From NCBI RefSeq assembly GCF_029278565.1, contig NZ_CP119559.1:186001-250000 (forward strand): DNA of 64,000 nt, written 5' to 3'. Under the pieces are notes generated by a model that saw nothing but the letters and a program-made list of their open reading frames with translations, was not told the DNA's origin and did not search any database. The position numbers and the translations under genes were made by a program. Positions 42,547 to 51,071 of this stretch are shown piece by piece. The DNA comes from Haloarcula halophila. GTDB lineage: Archaea; Halobacteriota; Halobacteria; Halobacteriales; Haloarculaceae. Each line of letters opens with the position of its first letter. Position 1 is the first letter of the stretch.

Positions 42547-43122
42547 CTATACGTTCCGACAGTCCGCACAGAGGAGTTGGCCGTTGAACGAGGCGAGGTT
42601 CCGGGTGAAGGTTCCGCAGGCCGAACAGATCCCCTGTTGTTCGAACCGGTCCTCGGCGGCGGTCGTAGCGCCGTCCACGGTGGCGGCCTGGCCGGCCGTG
42701 GCGACCTCCTGGCTGTCGGTGACCTGTTCTGTGTTCTCGCTTTCCATCCGTGCGGCCGCGAGCACGTCGTGCTCGGTGACGGTCCCGACCGGATCGCCGT
42801 CCTCCATCACGAGGAGCCACCCGGCGGACCACTCCAGCATCGTGTCACGCACGTCGGTAAGACGAGCATCGGGTGTGACGGAGGGAACGGACTCGACCAT
42901 CGCGTCGCCGACCGTCGCATCGCTGGCGTCGTCGGTGTCGACGAGATGCCCGAGGAGATCCTGTTCGGTGACGACGCCGATCGGCTCGTTCCCTCGCAGG
43001 ACGAGCGCCGTCGTCTCGTCTTCGCGAACCAGTAACTCGGCGGTTTCGTAGAGGTCGTCGGACTCGCTGGCGCCGACGAACTCACGGTTCATGACCTCTC
43101 GGGCGGTCACCGCAGTCTTCAT
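42547..43122 (-). CDS. Two-CBS-domain protein with C-terminal zinc ribbon
   Basis: A 191-aa protein from the ATG at 43122. Two CBS motifs span about residues 8-65 and 72-130 (EPIGVVTEQDLLGHL, DPVGTVTEHDVLAAA). After a linker of about 35 residues a short ribbon carries CSACG and CADC, a likely zinc site. CBS pairs bind adenosyl ligands, and a zinc ribbon can bind RNA, DNA or protein, so the protein may sense energy state. Its target is unknown. Confidence 0.88.
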   Translation of the reverse strand: MKTAVTAREVMNREFVGASESDDLYETAELLVREDETTALVLRGNEPIGVVTEQDLLGHLVDTDDASDATVGDAMVESVPSVTPDARLTDVRDTMLEWSAGWLLVMEDGDPVGTVTEHDVLAAARMESENTEQVTDSQEVATAGQAATVDGATTAAEDRFEQQGICSACGTFTRNLASFNGQLLCADCRNV

Positions 43123-43193
43123 GTGTGTCAATATCTCACGAGCTACCTAAAAGGTACCTCCACCACGCTTATGCTCCGCGGCGGCCTACGTTT

Positions 43194-43961
43194 CTAACTC
43201 CGATCGGCAAACGTGACTGGTTGGCCGGTCTCGCGACAGGCTTCGAGCGCGTGTTTCGCGTCCATGCCCGCGGTGGCGGCGTCTCGGCCACGGCCGACAC
43301 CGACCTTGAGTTCGACACCGACGGACTCCTGTACGTGGTCGATCGCGTCGCGGTAGTCCTCGCGGTCCAGCGCCGAGCAGACGGCGATGATGTTGTCCCC
43401 ACCGACGAAAAACGACAGGGAATCGTGAGCGAGGCGCATGTACTTCATCAGCGTCGCGTACCCCTGTTCGATCTGGATGAACGTGTCGAACTCGTTGAGC
43501 TGGTCGGTGTATTTCCCGGTCGCGTCGTCGACGTCGAAGTGAGCGAGTTGCACGTCGGTCGGTGTCCGATCCTCAGGGGGGAGGATATCCGTCTTGAGGA
43601 CTTCCCGACGGCCCTCGTCCTGTGCGCTCCCGGCCTGCTGGAGTCGTTCGGTCGCAGTACCCAGCGCGTCCGCTGGCGTGTCGGCGGTCGCTACCGAGAG
43701 GCTCATCGAGACAGGGTAGCGGTTCCCGACGGACTCCTGGATGCGTGCGTGGTCGTTCCGGTCCAGTCCGTTGGTGACGGCGACCATGTTGTCGAACCGT
43801 GAGAAAAAGAGGTAGCCGTCGCGGTTGCCAAACAGTTGCGCCAGATCGGCGTACAACCGTGACTGGAGTGTCTGAAGGTCGACCTCGCGCCTCGGCTCCG
43901 GCGTAACCGTCCAGGGACCGTAGTTATCGATCTGGACGTGAGTTACCTGCGTGTTCGTCAC
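43194..43961 (-). CDS. GTP cyclohydrolase III (archaeal GTP cyclohydrolase IIa)
   Basis: A 255-aa protein from the GTG at 43961, beginning with TNTQVTHVQIDNYGPWTVTP, the conserved start of this family; an upstream GTG at 43985 is less likely. Two GGDEF-like halves are visible (LFFSRFDNMVAV and FFVGGDNIIAV) with DVDDATGKYTDQLNEFDTF between. The enzyme converts GTP to a formylamino-pyrimidine phosphate, the first step to riboflavin and the F420 chromophore in archaea. It stands next to an HTH gene, with no visible operator. Confidence 0.93.
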   Translation of the reverse strand: MTNTQVTHVQIDNYGPWTVTPEPRREVDLQTLQSRLYADLAQLFGNRDGYLFFSRFDNMVAVTNGLDRNDHARIQESVGNRYPVSMSLSVATADTPADALGTATERLQQAGSAQDEGRREVLKTDILPPEDRTPTDVQLAHFDVDDATGKYTDQLNEFDTFIQIEQGYATLMKYMRLAHDSLSFFVGGDNIIAVCSALDREDYRDAIDHVQESVGVELKVGVGRGRDAATAGMDAKHALEACRETGQPVTFADRS

Positions 43962-44010
43962 TGTCGGTCGGTAGTTGGGACCCACACAGTATCGGTCTGT
44001 CGGAACAGCG

Positions 44011-44346
44011 TCAGTCGGCGACCGACAGTAGGTCGGGCCGTTGGAGTTCGACGGTGCCTTTCAGTGAGTCGTATGCGACGATTCCCGTCGCCGTCAGCCG
44101 CGGAATATGTTCCTCGTACAGTTCCCTCCGGAGTTCCTCGACAGCCTCTTGGTCGACGCTCGCAGGCGATTGGTCCCGCTCAGCGGCCAACACGGCGGCT
44201 GCGAGGTCCGCGACGATCACGGGGTCGTCCCGTTCACGGAGAATTTCGAGCGCCCGCCGGCGGCGATCGTGGGCCAACAGGTCCGCGACGACGTAGTCGG
44301 GCAGTTGCGTCGGCCGTTCCGTCCCGTTCGAGCTACGTGTGGCCAT
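44011..44346 (-). CDS. Winged-helix domain protein (DUF7344-like)
   Basis: A 111-aa protein from the ATG at 44346. The core (DLLAHDRRRRALEILRERDDPVIVADLAAAV ... REELYEEHIPRLTATGIVAYDSLKGTVEL, shown in part) matches the haloarchaeal DUF7344 winged-helix family. It likely binds DNA, with no ligand domain, so regulation may come from a partner. It lies 49 nt before the GTP cyclohydrolase III gene in the same direction and may be co-transcribed. Confidence 0.85.
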   Translation of the reverse strand: MATRSSNGTERPTQLPDYVVADLLAHDRRRRALEILRERDDPVIVADLAAAVLAAERDQSPASVDQEAVEELRRELYEEHIPRLTATGIVAYDSLKGTVELQRPDLLSVAD

Positions 44347-44404
44347 GGTCGCCACTACAACGGCCCGGTACAAGTATGTGTCGTGTTCTCACACCACGCG
44401 ATAG

Positions 44405-44704
44405 TCAGGCGTGGGAGAGCCGATACGGCCACCAGTCCGCTTCTCGCAGGGCCTCGCCCAGGGCCGTATGGAAGTCCGGGAAGTCCTGAAACTCCTCCTG
44501 GTCGACGTATTCGAAGATGTCGGCGACGCTGACGACGGTCTCGTAGTCGATACGGACCGGGTGATCGCCGTACTGGTCGACGTAGTCCGCGGCCGAGAGG
44601 GGGAAATCCTCCTCTTCGTCGATTTTCTTCGCGAGCACTGCGTGTCCGTACTTGCGGCGTCCTTCGCTCCCCTCCTCTCCATCGGGATCGTGCGGCCAGT
44701 CCAT
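44405..44704 (-). CDS. DUF5785 family protein
   Basis: A 99-aa acidic protein. DWPHDPDGEEGSEGRRKYGH, AKKIDEEEDFPLSAADYV and the C-terminal EADWWPYRLS match DUF5785, a conserved haloarchaeal family with no known role. Conservation and strong codon bias support expression. It lies between the membrane CARDB protein and the DUF7344-like regulator, with 58 nt to the latter. Confidence 0.88.
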   Translation of the reverse strand: MDWPHDPDGEEGSEGRRKYGHAVLAKKIDEEEDFPLSAADYVDQYGDHPVRIDYETVVSVADIFEYVDQEEFQDFPDFHTALGEALREADWWPYRLSHA

Positions 44705-44748
44705 GTCTGGACCTCAGGCCAGCGGGATAAAAAGAATTGCCTTCAGCG

Positions 44749-46149
44749 TCACCACCGGTTCGGGTCGGACCGACCGCCGGACCGTCCACTGCGCCACAGC
44801 AGGCCACCGATGAGCAAGAAGACGAGGACGCCGACGCCGACGCCGACGACGAGGACCGTCGGGATGCCGGCGACGGTGTCCGGGAGCGAACTGGGGAGCA
44901 GTCCGTCACCGGCGGGTCCGCCGCCGCCATCGCTCCCGCCCCCGCCGGACTGGGCCGTCGGTGTGGCAGTCGCCGTCGCGGGCGGTGTCTCCGTCGGCGC
45001 GGTCGGTGTCGGGGTCTGGACCTGGCTGTCGACGATCCGAACGACGCCGACGGCCTGCTCGTTCACCCCCACGTTGTAAGCGCCGGCCGAGCCAGTGACC
45101 GAGGAGAGCGTCACCGTCCGCTCCTCGCCGGGCTGGACGGTGACAGTCGTCTCGTTGACCGGTTCGTCGTCCAGCATCATCGTCGCCTCGTAGTCGCCGG
45201 CGACCGCGCCGTCGTTCGCGACAGTGGCCTCGACGATGATCCGCTGGCCTTCCGGAGCGTTTTCCGTGTCGAGCGCCGTCCCGGTGATCGAGAACGCGGG
45301 CGACATCCTCCCGAGGGCGAACGTCGTGCCGTTGGGGACGGTCCCCTCGTAGACGAGTACCGCTGTCTGGCGGTCGACGATTCTCGTTTCGACCCGTTGC
45401 CACCGACCGTCCTCGTAGCTGTACAGTGAGACGTTCTCCGGGGCGAGTCCGAGCGATTGGAGCCGTGATTGGTTGACCGCTACTCTCGCCGTGGTCGACT
45501 GGACAGTAGCCGACGACGAGACGGAGACGACCCCGGCGACGGTCGCGTCCGAGGAGGGAATCGGGACCGGCGCGTCCGTCGGATCGGTGTATTCGGTGAC
45601 GGTCTGTTCGAAGCGGGAGTCCGACGTCGTCACGTTCCACTGCCGGAGGCTCAGTGATCGGTTCGTGGCTGCCGGTACCGACACGCTGTGTGTCGACCGA
45701 CGCGGGACCCCGTCGACGCGGACGGCCAAGCGACGCTGACTCTCCGTTCGGGACTCGACTGTCGCGAGCGTCCGCGTCACCCGGACGTACCCCGCGAGTT
45801 CGTCGTCGGCACGGAGTTCGTACACTCCTGGCTGTTGGAAGCTAACGTTCGTCGAGATCCGTTCCCGTTCGTCCGCTGGGACGACGACCCGTTCTGTCGT
45901 GATCGTGCTCCCGTTACGCGTAAACTCGACCGTGTGGCCGCCTTGCGACGTTCCGAGGTTGCCGACGACCGCCGTGACGGTGACGCTCTCCCCGACCAGT
46001 ACCGACGACTGACCGACACTCGCGTCGGCGACGTACGTGCTCGGTACGGCAGCTGCCGGTGTCGAGGCGACTCCCGCGAGCGCGAGTGCGGCGACACAGA
46101 CAGCAGCGAGACCGATCGCCGCTGCCGAGGACCGTTGCTGGTGCTCCAT
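44749..46149 (-). CDS. Secreted CARDB-type surface protein with C-terminal membrane anchor
   Basis: A 466-aa protein from the ATG at 46149; a TATA-like GTTTTATG about 25-30 nt upstream supports it. It has a signal peptide (about 10-37), a first CARDB/Ig-like domain (about 40-125), a central domain (about 130-280), a second CARDB domain (about 285-385), a Thr/Pro and Gly-rich stalk, and a final hydrophobic helix followed by Arg/Ser. Such proteins are part of the haloarchaeal cell surface; they bind neither nucleotides nor substrates in any known way. Function unknown. Confidence 0.85.
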   Translation of the reverse strand: MEHQQRSSAAAIGLAAVCVAALALAGVASTPAAAVPSTYVADASVGQSSVLVGESVTVTAVVGNLGTSQGGHTVEFTRNGSTITTERVVVPADERERISTNVSFQQPGVYELRADDELAGYVRVTRTLATVESRTESQRRLAVRVDGVPRRSTHSVSVPAATNRSLSLRQWNVTTSDSRFEQTVTEYTDPTDAPVPIPSSDATVAGVVSVSSSATVQSTTARVAVNQSRLQSLGLAPENVSLYSYEDGRWQRVETRIVDRQTAVLVYEGTVPNGTTFALGRMSPAFSITGTALDTENAPEGQRIIVEATVANDGAVAGDYEATMMLDDEPVNETTVTVQPGEERTVTLSSVTGSAGAYNVGVNEQAVGVVRIVDSQVQTPTPTAPTETPPATATATPTAQSGGGGSDGGGGPAGDGLLPSSLPDTVAGIPTVLVVGVGVGVLVFLLIGGLLWRSGRSGGRSDPNRW

Positions 46150-46289
46150 CGACTGTGTCTGACCAACACCAGCGGCATAAAACTGCACAGTTGTTATCTA
46201 ACGGACAATTCCGCAGGGGGCGTCGCCGCCGACCGGATCAACGGGCGACTACGGGTCAGTACTGACGGTTCACGACACAGCGCGGCGAA

Positions 46290-46374
46290 GCGGTGGGACT
46301 GGGATTTGAACCCAGGAACCTTACGGTACCTGCTTTCAAGGCAGGCGCAATAGGCCGCTCTGCCATCCCACCGC
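46290..46374 (-). tRNA. tRNA-Ser (anticodon TGA)
   Basis: An 85-nt minus-strand class II tRNA: acceptor GCGGTGG/CCACCGC, anticodon stem CCTGC/GCAGG enclosing CTTGAAA, a long variable arm (TACCGTAAGGTTC) and T arm CTGGG-TTCAAAT-CCCAG. Anticodon TGA reads TCA. The long variable arm confirms Ser. Confidence 0.96.
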
Positions 46375-46413
46375 GGTCGGCACTTGCGTGTGACTCCTCT
46401 AAGGCCTGTCGGT

Positions 46414-47151
46414 TCACCGGACGAGCGAGAGGTCGTCGCCGTCGATATCTAGGGTGAGACCGAGGTCCGCCAGACACTCCGTCGTCCGGGGTGGAACGAG
46501 TCGTTCGGCCCGCTGGCGGGCGTTGAGCAGCGGGATGACGCTCCGGAGGTCGCTGGGCCGAGCGACGACCGGATCGCTCGGGAGGAAATCGACCCCCAGG
46601 CCGGCCGCTCTGGCGCGGTCGGTCAGCGTCTCGACCGCCGGTGTCGCGTAGGCGTCCTCGAAATCGATGGTATCGGAGAAGGCAGCGTAGTAGACCCGTC
46701 CCTCCGTCGACGGACCGAGCACGACTTCGCTGGAGCGGAGCTTCATCGCCGCGCTGTCGATGCGCTTCCGGGAGAGCAATGCCCCAGTCGGATCCACAGC
46801 CGCGGCGGTGGTGACGTTCTCCTCTTCGAGGAGGTAGGTGACGGTGTTGCCGACGCGGCCGGCAAACGTCTCCCCGACCTGGACCTCGTACCGAGCCTCG
46901 TCCGGCGAGGCCAGCGCCGGCTCAAGAACCTCCCGGAGGGACTGTTCCGGGTCTACGTCCGCCGGGACCTGATCGGCCGGCCGGTAGTTCACGAGGAGTT
47001 CGCCGCCGCTGTCCTCGACGGCACGACAGATGTCACGTACCATCGCGGAGTAGAGGTCGGCCGCCTCGCCAGCGTCGAGAAGCCCCCCGGAGAACCGTTC
47101 GAGCACGGCCCCCTCGACGGGTGGGTCCACCAGGACTGCAACAGTCGTCAT
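46414..47151 (-). CDS. DUF2064-like putative transferase
   Basis: A 245-aa protein starting TTVAVLVDPPVEGAVLERF, with EAADLYSAMVRDICRAVEDSGGELLVNY and a later VVLGPSTEGRVYYAAF that fits the GT-A-like nucleotidyl/glycosyltransferase fold of DUF2064 and CofC-like proteins. The substrate-binding DG/DDP motifs are not obvious, so activity is uncertain. Homologues in haloarchaea are annotated as hypothetical. It lies between tRNA-Ser and the UDG-like gene. Confidence 0.6.
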   Translation of the reverse strand: MTTVAVLVDPPVEGAVLERFSGGLLDAGEAADLYSAMVRDICRAVEDSGGELLVNYRPADQVPADVDPEQSLREVLEPALASPDEARYEVQVGETFAGRVGNTVTYLLEEENVTTAAAVDPTGALLSRKRIDSAAMKLRSSEVVLGPSTEGRVYYAAFSDTIDFEDAYATPAVETLTDRARAAGLGVDFLPSDPVVARPSDLRSVIPLLNARQRAERLVPPRTTECLADLGLTLDIDGDDLSLVR

Positions 47152-47243
47152 ACCCGCTCCTCCGACCGTCTCGGGTTTGTCGGTTACGTTCGTGGCCGGG
47201 TGGGCGCTCCGCTGGCGCTCCGAGTACGTCCGGGTCGGTCAGT

Positions 47244-47870
47244 CTATCTGCCCCGACGGCCCTTCGTCTGTCGGTAGTCGGTGCCCAGGATCTCGCTGAA
47301 CGCGTCGAGGAAGGCGGTCCGTTGTTCGTCGGATTGCTCGGCCGGCGTCATCATCGGGAGGAGTTCGAAGCCCCGACCGCGGATCGTCGTGGCGTGCCGT
47401 TCGGTCACGTCGAGTTCGTCCGCGCTCATCGTCGTGTACTCGAAGGCGAGCGCTTCCAGCGCCCGCTGACCCACCGGGAGCAGTAGCTCCGGGTTGATCA
47501 TCCGGATCTCGCTGTTGAGATACAGTTCGCAGTTCCGGACTTCCTCGTCGGTGGCCCCACGTTCTGGATGCCGACAGCGGGTGACGTACGTCAGGAAGGC
47601 GTTGTCCAGCGTCGGCTCCGCGGCGTCGGGATCGTCGCACATGTCGACTGCCGAGAGGATGTCCAGCAGGCCGCGCTCCTGCTCGCCCGTGAACGGGACG
47701 CCGGACTCGTCGGCCGTCGCGCTGGGGGCCTCCCCGAGGACGAGAAACTCCGCGCTCACGTCGCCGTAGCCGTGGACGACGCTCTGACGGCTCTCACAGA
47801 GGGCCTCGCAGTTCTGGCAGTCCTCGTCCATCCCGAAGGGGTTGGACGCTTCCTCCTGGTTGGCGTCCAT
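47244..47870 (-). CDS. Divergent iron-sulfur uracil-DNA glycosylase-like protein
   Basis: A 208-aa protein from the ATG at 47870, 1 nt after the aroC stop. Cys18-x2-Cys21 and a later TRCRHPERGATDEEVRNC pair match the [4Fe-4S] Cys of family 4 UDGs. Motif A reads GEAPSATADESGVPFTG (usual GEAPG-x-x-E-D), and PVGQRALEAL is intact. The active-site HPS/HPA-type motif late in the protein appears as MMTPAEQ with no His. It probably retains the UDG fold; base-removal activity is doubtful or altered. Confidence 0.8.
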   Translation of the reverse strand: MDANQEEASNPFGMDEDCQNCEALCESRQSVVHGYGDVSAEFLVLGEAPSATADESGVPFTGEQERGLLDILSAVDMCDDPDAAEPTLDNAFLTYVTRCRHPERGATDEEVRNCELYLNSEIRMINPELLLPVGQRALEALAFEYTTMSADELDVTERHATTIRGRGFELLPMMTPAEQSDEQRTAFLDAFSEILGTDYRQTKGRRGR

Positions 47871-47871
47871 C

Positions 47872-49071
47872 TCAGTCCTCGTCGACGGTGGTCGCGCGGG
47901 TGTCCGCGTCCTCGGGGTCGTTCTGCGGACTGGACGGGTGGTAGTCGGTGTCGTACTCGCCGGACCGGTCGTCGAGTCGGTCGGGGTTGATCCGCCCGCC
48001 GAGCAGCATGAAATCCAGGACCGTACAGTACAGCATCGCCTCGACGACGGGGACCGCACGCGGCGGCAGGACGGGGTCGTGTCGACCCGTGACGGTGATC
48101 TCTTTCTCCTCGCGGCTCTCCCAGTCGACGGTCTTCTGGGTCTTGGGGATCGAGACCGGTGGATGCCAGGTCACCTCGCCGTAGATCGGTTGCCCGGTCG
48201 TGATGCCGCCCTGGATGCCGCCGTGGTCGTTGCCCTCCGGGACGGGATGGCCGTCGTCGTCGAACTCCCAGTCCTCGTTGTACTCGCTGCCTTTCGTCGT
48301 GCGGGCCTCGCGCCCGATCCCGTACTCGAAGTCGTTGACCGCGGGGATGGAGTACATCGCCTGGGCGAGCCGGGAGGGGAAGCTATCGAACCGCGGCGCA
48401 CCGAGACCGGACGGGACGCCGCGACACTCGAAGTAGATGGCACCGCCGATGGAGTCGCCCTCCTTCTGGTGTTTGTCGGCCAGCGCCCGCATCTCCTCGG
48501 CCGCGTCGGGGTCCGCACAGCGGACCTCGTTCTCCTCGCTGTGTTCGAGCATGTCCTCGAAGCTGACGGGGCCGGACTCGACGTCGCCGATCTGACAGAC
48601 GTGGGCCTTAATCTGTACGTCGTAGTCGGACTGAGCGAGCACCTGCTTCGCGATGCCGCCGGCAGCCACCCAGTTGACCGTCTCGCGGGCCGACGAGCGG
48701 CCGCCCCCGCCCCAGTTGCGCGTCCCGAACTTCGCCGAGTAGGTGTAGTCGCCGTGGGAGGGTCGCGGTGCCGTGATGAACGGCTCGTACTTGCCCGAGC
48801 GGGCGTCCTTGTTCTGGATGACCAACCCCACGGGCGTGCCCGTGGTGTAACCGTCCTGGATGCCGGAGTTGATCGAGACCTTGTCCGGTTCGCCCCGGGA
48901 GGTCGTGATCATCGATTGCCCGGGTTTCCGCCGGTCCAGGTCCGTCTGGATGTCCTCCTCGGAGAGTTCGACTCCTGCGGGGACACCGGAGACGACACAC
49001 CCCATCGCCTCCCCGTGTGATTCGCCGTAGGTCGTCATGCGGAAGAGACGACCGAACTCGTTGCCGTTCAT
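47872..49071 (-). CDS. aroC: Chorismate synthase
   Basis: A 399-aa enzyme. Signatures are GRLFRMTTYGESHGEAMGCVVSGVPAG at the start, the FMN-binding GDYTYSAKFGTRNWGGGGRSSARET and the GGITTGQPI region. It removes phosphate from EPSP to give chorismate using reduced FMN, the last shared step to aromatic amino acids. The UDG-like gene follows at once, and aroA lies 0.6 kb upstream with a pseudo-receiver gene between, so shikimate steps 6 and 7 are neighbours. Confidence 0.97.
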   Translation of the reverse strand: MNGNEFGRLFRMTTYGESHGEAMGCVVSGVPAGVELSEEDIQTDLDRRKPGQSMITTSRGEPDKVSINSGIQDGYTTGTPVGLVIQNKDARSGKYEPFITAPRPSHGDYTYSAKFGTRNWGGGGRSSARETVNWVAAGGIAKQVLAQSDYDVQIKAHVCQIGDVESGPVSFEDMLEHSEENEVRCADPDAAEEMRALADKHQKEGDSIGGAIYFECRGVPSGLGAPRFDSFPSRLAQAMYSIPAVNDFEYGIGREARTTKGSEYNEDWEFDDDGHPVPEGNDHGGIQGGITTGQPIYGEVTWHPPVSIPKTQKTVDWESREEKEITVTGRHDPVLPPRAVPVVEAMLYCTVLDFMLLGGRINPDRLDDRSGEYDTDYHPSSPQNDPEDADTRATTVDED

Positions 49072-49119
49072 TACGAACGTCTGGGGGACGGGGGCATTTG
49101 AACCTTGTAGATGTACTGG

Positions 49120-49518
49120 CTACGCCGTCGGCGCCTGCGGCTCGTCTATCACTTGTTCGACAGTCCTGTGGAGGTAGCGGTACCCCCGTGGGAGCGTCCG
49201 TTTTGTCACGACCGCTTCGATGGGCGGTGCCTCGGCCGTCAGCACGGCGTCCGGTACCTCCCAACTGTGGAGGACGATCGGGAGGTCGTGACCCGCCTCG
49301 CGGAGCGAGCGGGCGACGGAGAGCCCGGTCGTCGAGCCGAGCCGCTGTGCCGTCACCAGACAGTCGGCCCCGTCCGATTCGACGCGGGCCCGTGCCTCCG
49401 CCGAGTCCGCCGTCACCGACGGCTCGAACCACTCGGGTTCGAGCGCCGCCGTCCGTTCGTAGAGGTCTAGTTGCGTCGTCTCACTGTCGAGGTAGAGGAC
49501 TGTCGGAGTCCGTGTCAC
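49120..49518 (-). CDS. Pseudo-receiver domain protein
   Basis: A 132-aa protein from a GTG. The pattern resembles a response-regulator receiver: VLYLDSE (acidic pocket), a central strand DCLVTAQ, the Ser in IVLHS (Ser85) and Lys106 in VVTKRTL. At the phosphoacceptor position the sequence has Ala57, so normal phosphorylation is excluded. It has no output domain. A 16-bp palindrome lies between its TATA-like element and start. It sits between aroC and aroA, though a link to aromatic synthesis is speculative. Confidence 0.7.
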   Translation of the reverse strand: MTRTPTVLYLDSETTQLDLYERTAALEPEWFEPSVTADSAEARARVESDGADCLVTAQRLGSTTGLSVARSLREAGHDLPIVLHSWEVPDAVLTAEAPPIEAVVTKRTLPRGYRYLHRTVEQVIDEPQAPTA

Positions 49519-49536
49519 GTGGATGCCACCATTGTT

Positions 49537-49552
49537 TACAACACGTGTTGTA
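49537..49552. promoter_or_regulatory. 16-bp perfect palindrome before the pseudo-receiver gene
   Basis: TACAACACGTGTTGTA lies 19-34 nt before the GTG at 49518. A TATA-like GAATATAGT on the minus strand overlaps its upstream edge (49552-49560), so a protein bound here would block transcription start. The surrounding 160 nt up to aroA are AT-rich for this genome and hold no other feature I can name. Confidence 0.65.
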
Positions 49553-49683
49553 CTATATTCTATCAGCGCATAATAGTTACTACATCAACAACAATCGTGT
49601 ACGAGGCGCAGGCTGTGGGTTCGCGGTCGTCGGGGCGGAACGGCGGGAGACTGCGGCGCGGGAAACCGTCCGAACCAGCCCGC

Positions 49684-50979
49684 TCACTCGCTGCGGACGA
49701 GGGTCGCTCCCAGTTTCTCCAGGACCTCGAAGAAGTTCGGGAACGAGACGTCGACGTGTTCGGCACCGGTCACCGTCGTCTCGCCGTCGGCGACGAGGCC
49801 GGCGACGGCCAGGGACATGATGATCCGGTGGTCGGCCCGCCCGTCGACGGTCGCTCCCTGGAGGTCGGTGTCCTCGCCGTAGACGAGCAGTTCGTCCTCG
49901 CGCTCCTCGACCTCTGCACCCATCTTCGTGAGCGCTTCGGCCATCGCGCTCACGCGGTCGGTCTCCTTGTAGCGGACGTGCTCGGCGTCGGTGATCCGGG
50001 TGACGCCGTCGGCGGCCGCGCCCAGCGTCGCGATGGTCGGCAGGAGATCCGGCGTATCCTCGACGCCGACCTCGATCCCCGAGAGGTCGCTCCGACGGAC
50101 GGTGATCTCGCCGGCGTCCTCGTTCCAGTCGAGGTCGGCACCCATCCGTTCGAGGATGTCGACGATGGCGGTATCGCCCTGTGCGCTCGGCACTGCCGAG
50201 GTGACGACCACTTCCTCGTCGGCCGCCAACGCGCCCATCGCCAGGAGGTAGCTGATCGATGAGAAGTCGCCGGGGACGTGGTACTCGCCGCCCTCGGGTG
50301 CGTACCTCTGGCCCCCGGCGACGCTGTAGCCCTCGGCGGTCTTCTCGGCGTCGACGCCGTAGGCGTCCAGCACTTCCAGCGTGATGTCGACGTACGGCGA
50401 GGACTTCAGGCCGGTCGTCAGTTCGACGTCGATGCCCTCGTCGGTGACCGCACCGGCCATCAACAGCGCGGTGATGTACTGCGAGGAGACGTCGCCGGGG
50501 ATCGCGACGTGGCCGCCGTCGATCCCGTCGCCGACGACCAGCGGCGCCTGCTCGTTCCGTCGGGTGCTCTCGGCGCGGCCGCCCAGTTGCTCGATGGCGT
50601 CGAGCAACGCGCCCTGTGGGCGGGAGCGGAGGGAATCGTCGCCGGTCAGCACCGTCAGATCGTCCCCGAGGGCGGCCGTCGCGGTGACCAGGCGGGTCGT
50701 CGTCCCGCTGTTGGCACAGTCGATGACGTCGTCGGGGGTCTCGGGACGGCCGTCGAAGCCCTCGACGGTCAGGGCCCCCTCGTCCGCGGCGAGGTCGGTA
50801 CTGCCGCCGTAGGCCGTGACGGCCCGCATCGTCGCCCGTGTGTCGGCACTGACCAGCGGGTCGGTGACCACGGCGCCGTCGGCGTAGCCGGCGGCCAGGA
50901 TCGCGCGGTGCGTGTAGCTCTTCGACGGCGGGGCCTGTGCGGTCCCGTCGACCGTCGATTCGCCGATAGTAACGTCCAT
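49684..50979 (-). CDS. aroA: 3-phosphoshikimate 1-carboxyvinyltransferase (EPSP synthase)
   Basis: A 431-aa enzyme from the ATG at 50979. The N-terminal active-site [31 protein letters not shown], the internal [13 protein letters not shown], the late [15 protein letters not shown] and [13 protein letters not shown] are all present, so the catalytic set is complete. It joins shikimate-3-phosphate and PEP. The two-domain length is normal. It diverges from the beta-propeller lipoproteins. Confidence 0.97.
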   Translation of the reverse strand: MDVTIGESTVDGTAQAPPSKSYTHRAILAAGYADGAVVTDPLVSADTRATMRAVTAYGGSTDLAADEGALTVEGFDGRPETPDDVIDCANSGTTTRLVTATAALGDDLTVLTGDDSLRSRPQGALLDAIEQLGGRAESTRRNEQAPLVVGDGIDGGHVAIPGDVSSQYITALLMAGAVTDEGIDVELTTGLKSSPYVDITLEVLDAYGVDAEKTAEGYSVAGGQRYAPEGGEYHVPGDFSSISYLLAMGALAADEEVVVTSAVPSAQGDTAIVDILERMGADLDWNEDAGEITVRRSDLSGIEVGVEDTPDLLPTIATLGAAADGVTRITDAEHVRYKETDRVSAMAEALTKMGAEVEEREDELLVYGEDTDLQGATVDGRADHRIIMSLAVAGLVADGETTVTGAEHVDVSFPNFFEVLEKLGATLVRSE

Positions 50980-51071
50980 GCTGGGGGCGTTGCGGCCGGG
51001 CGACAAGAGGCTACCGTTCCCGGGGATTGTCCCCCAGAAGACACTTCACCCAGCCTCGGTAACCGTCGAGT

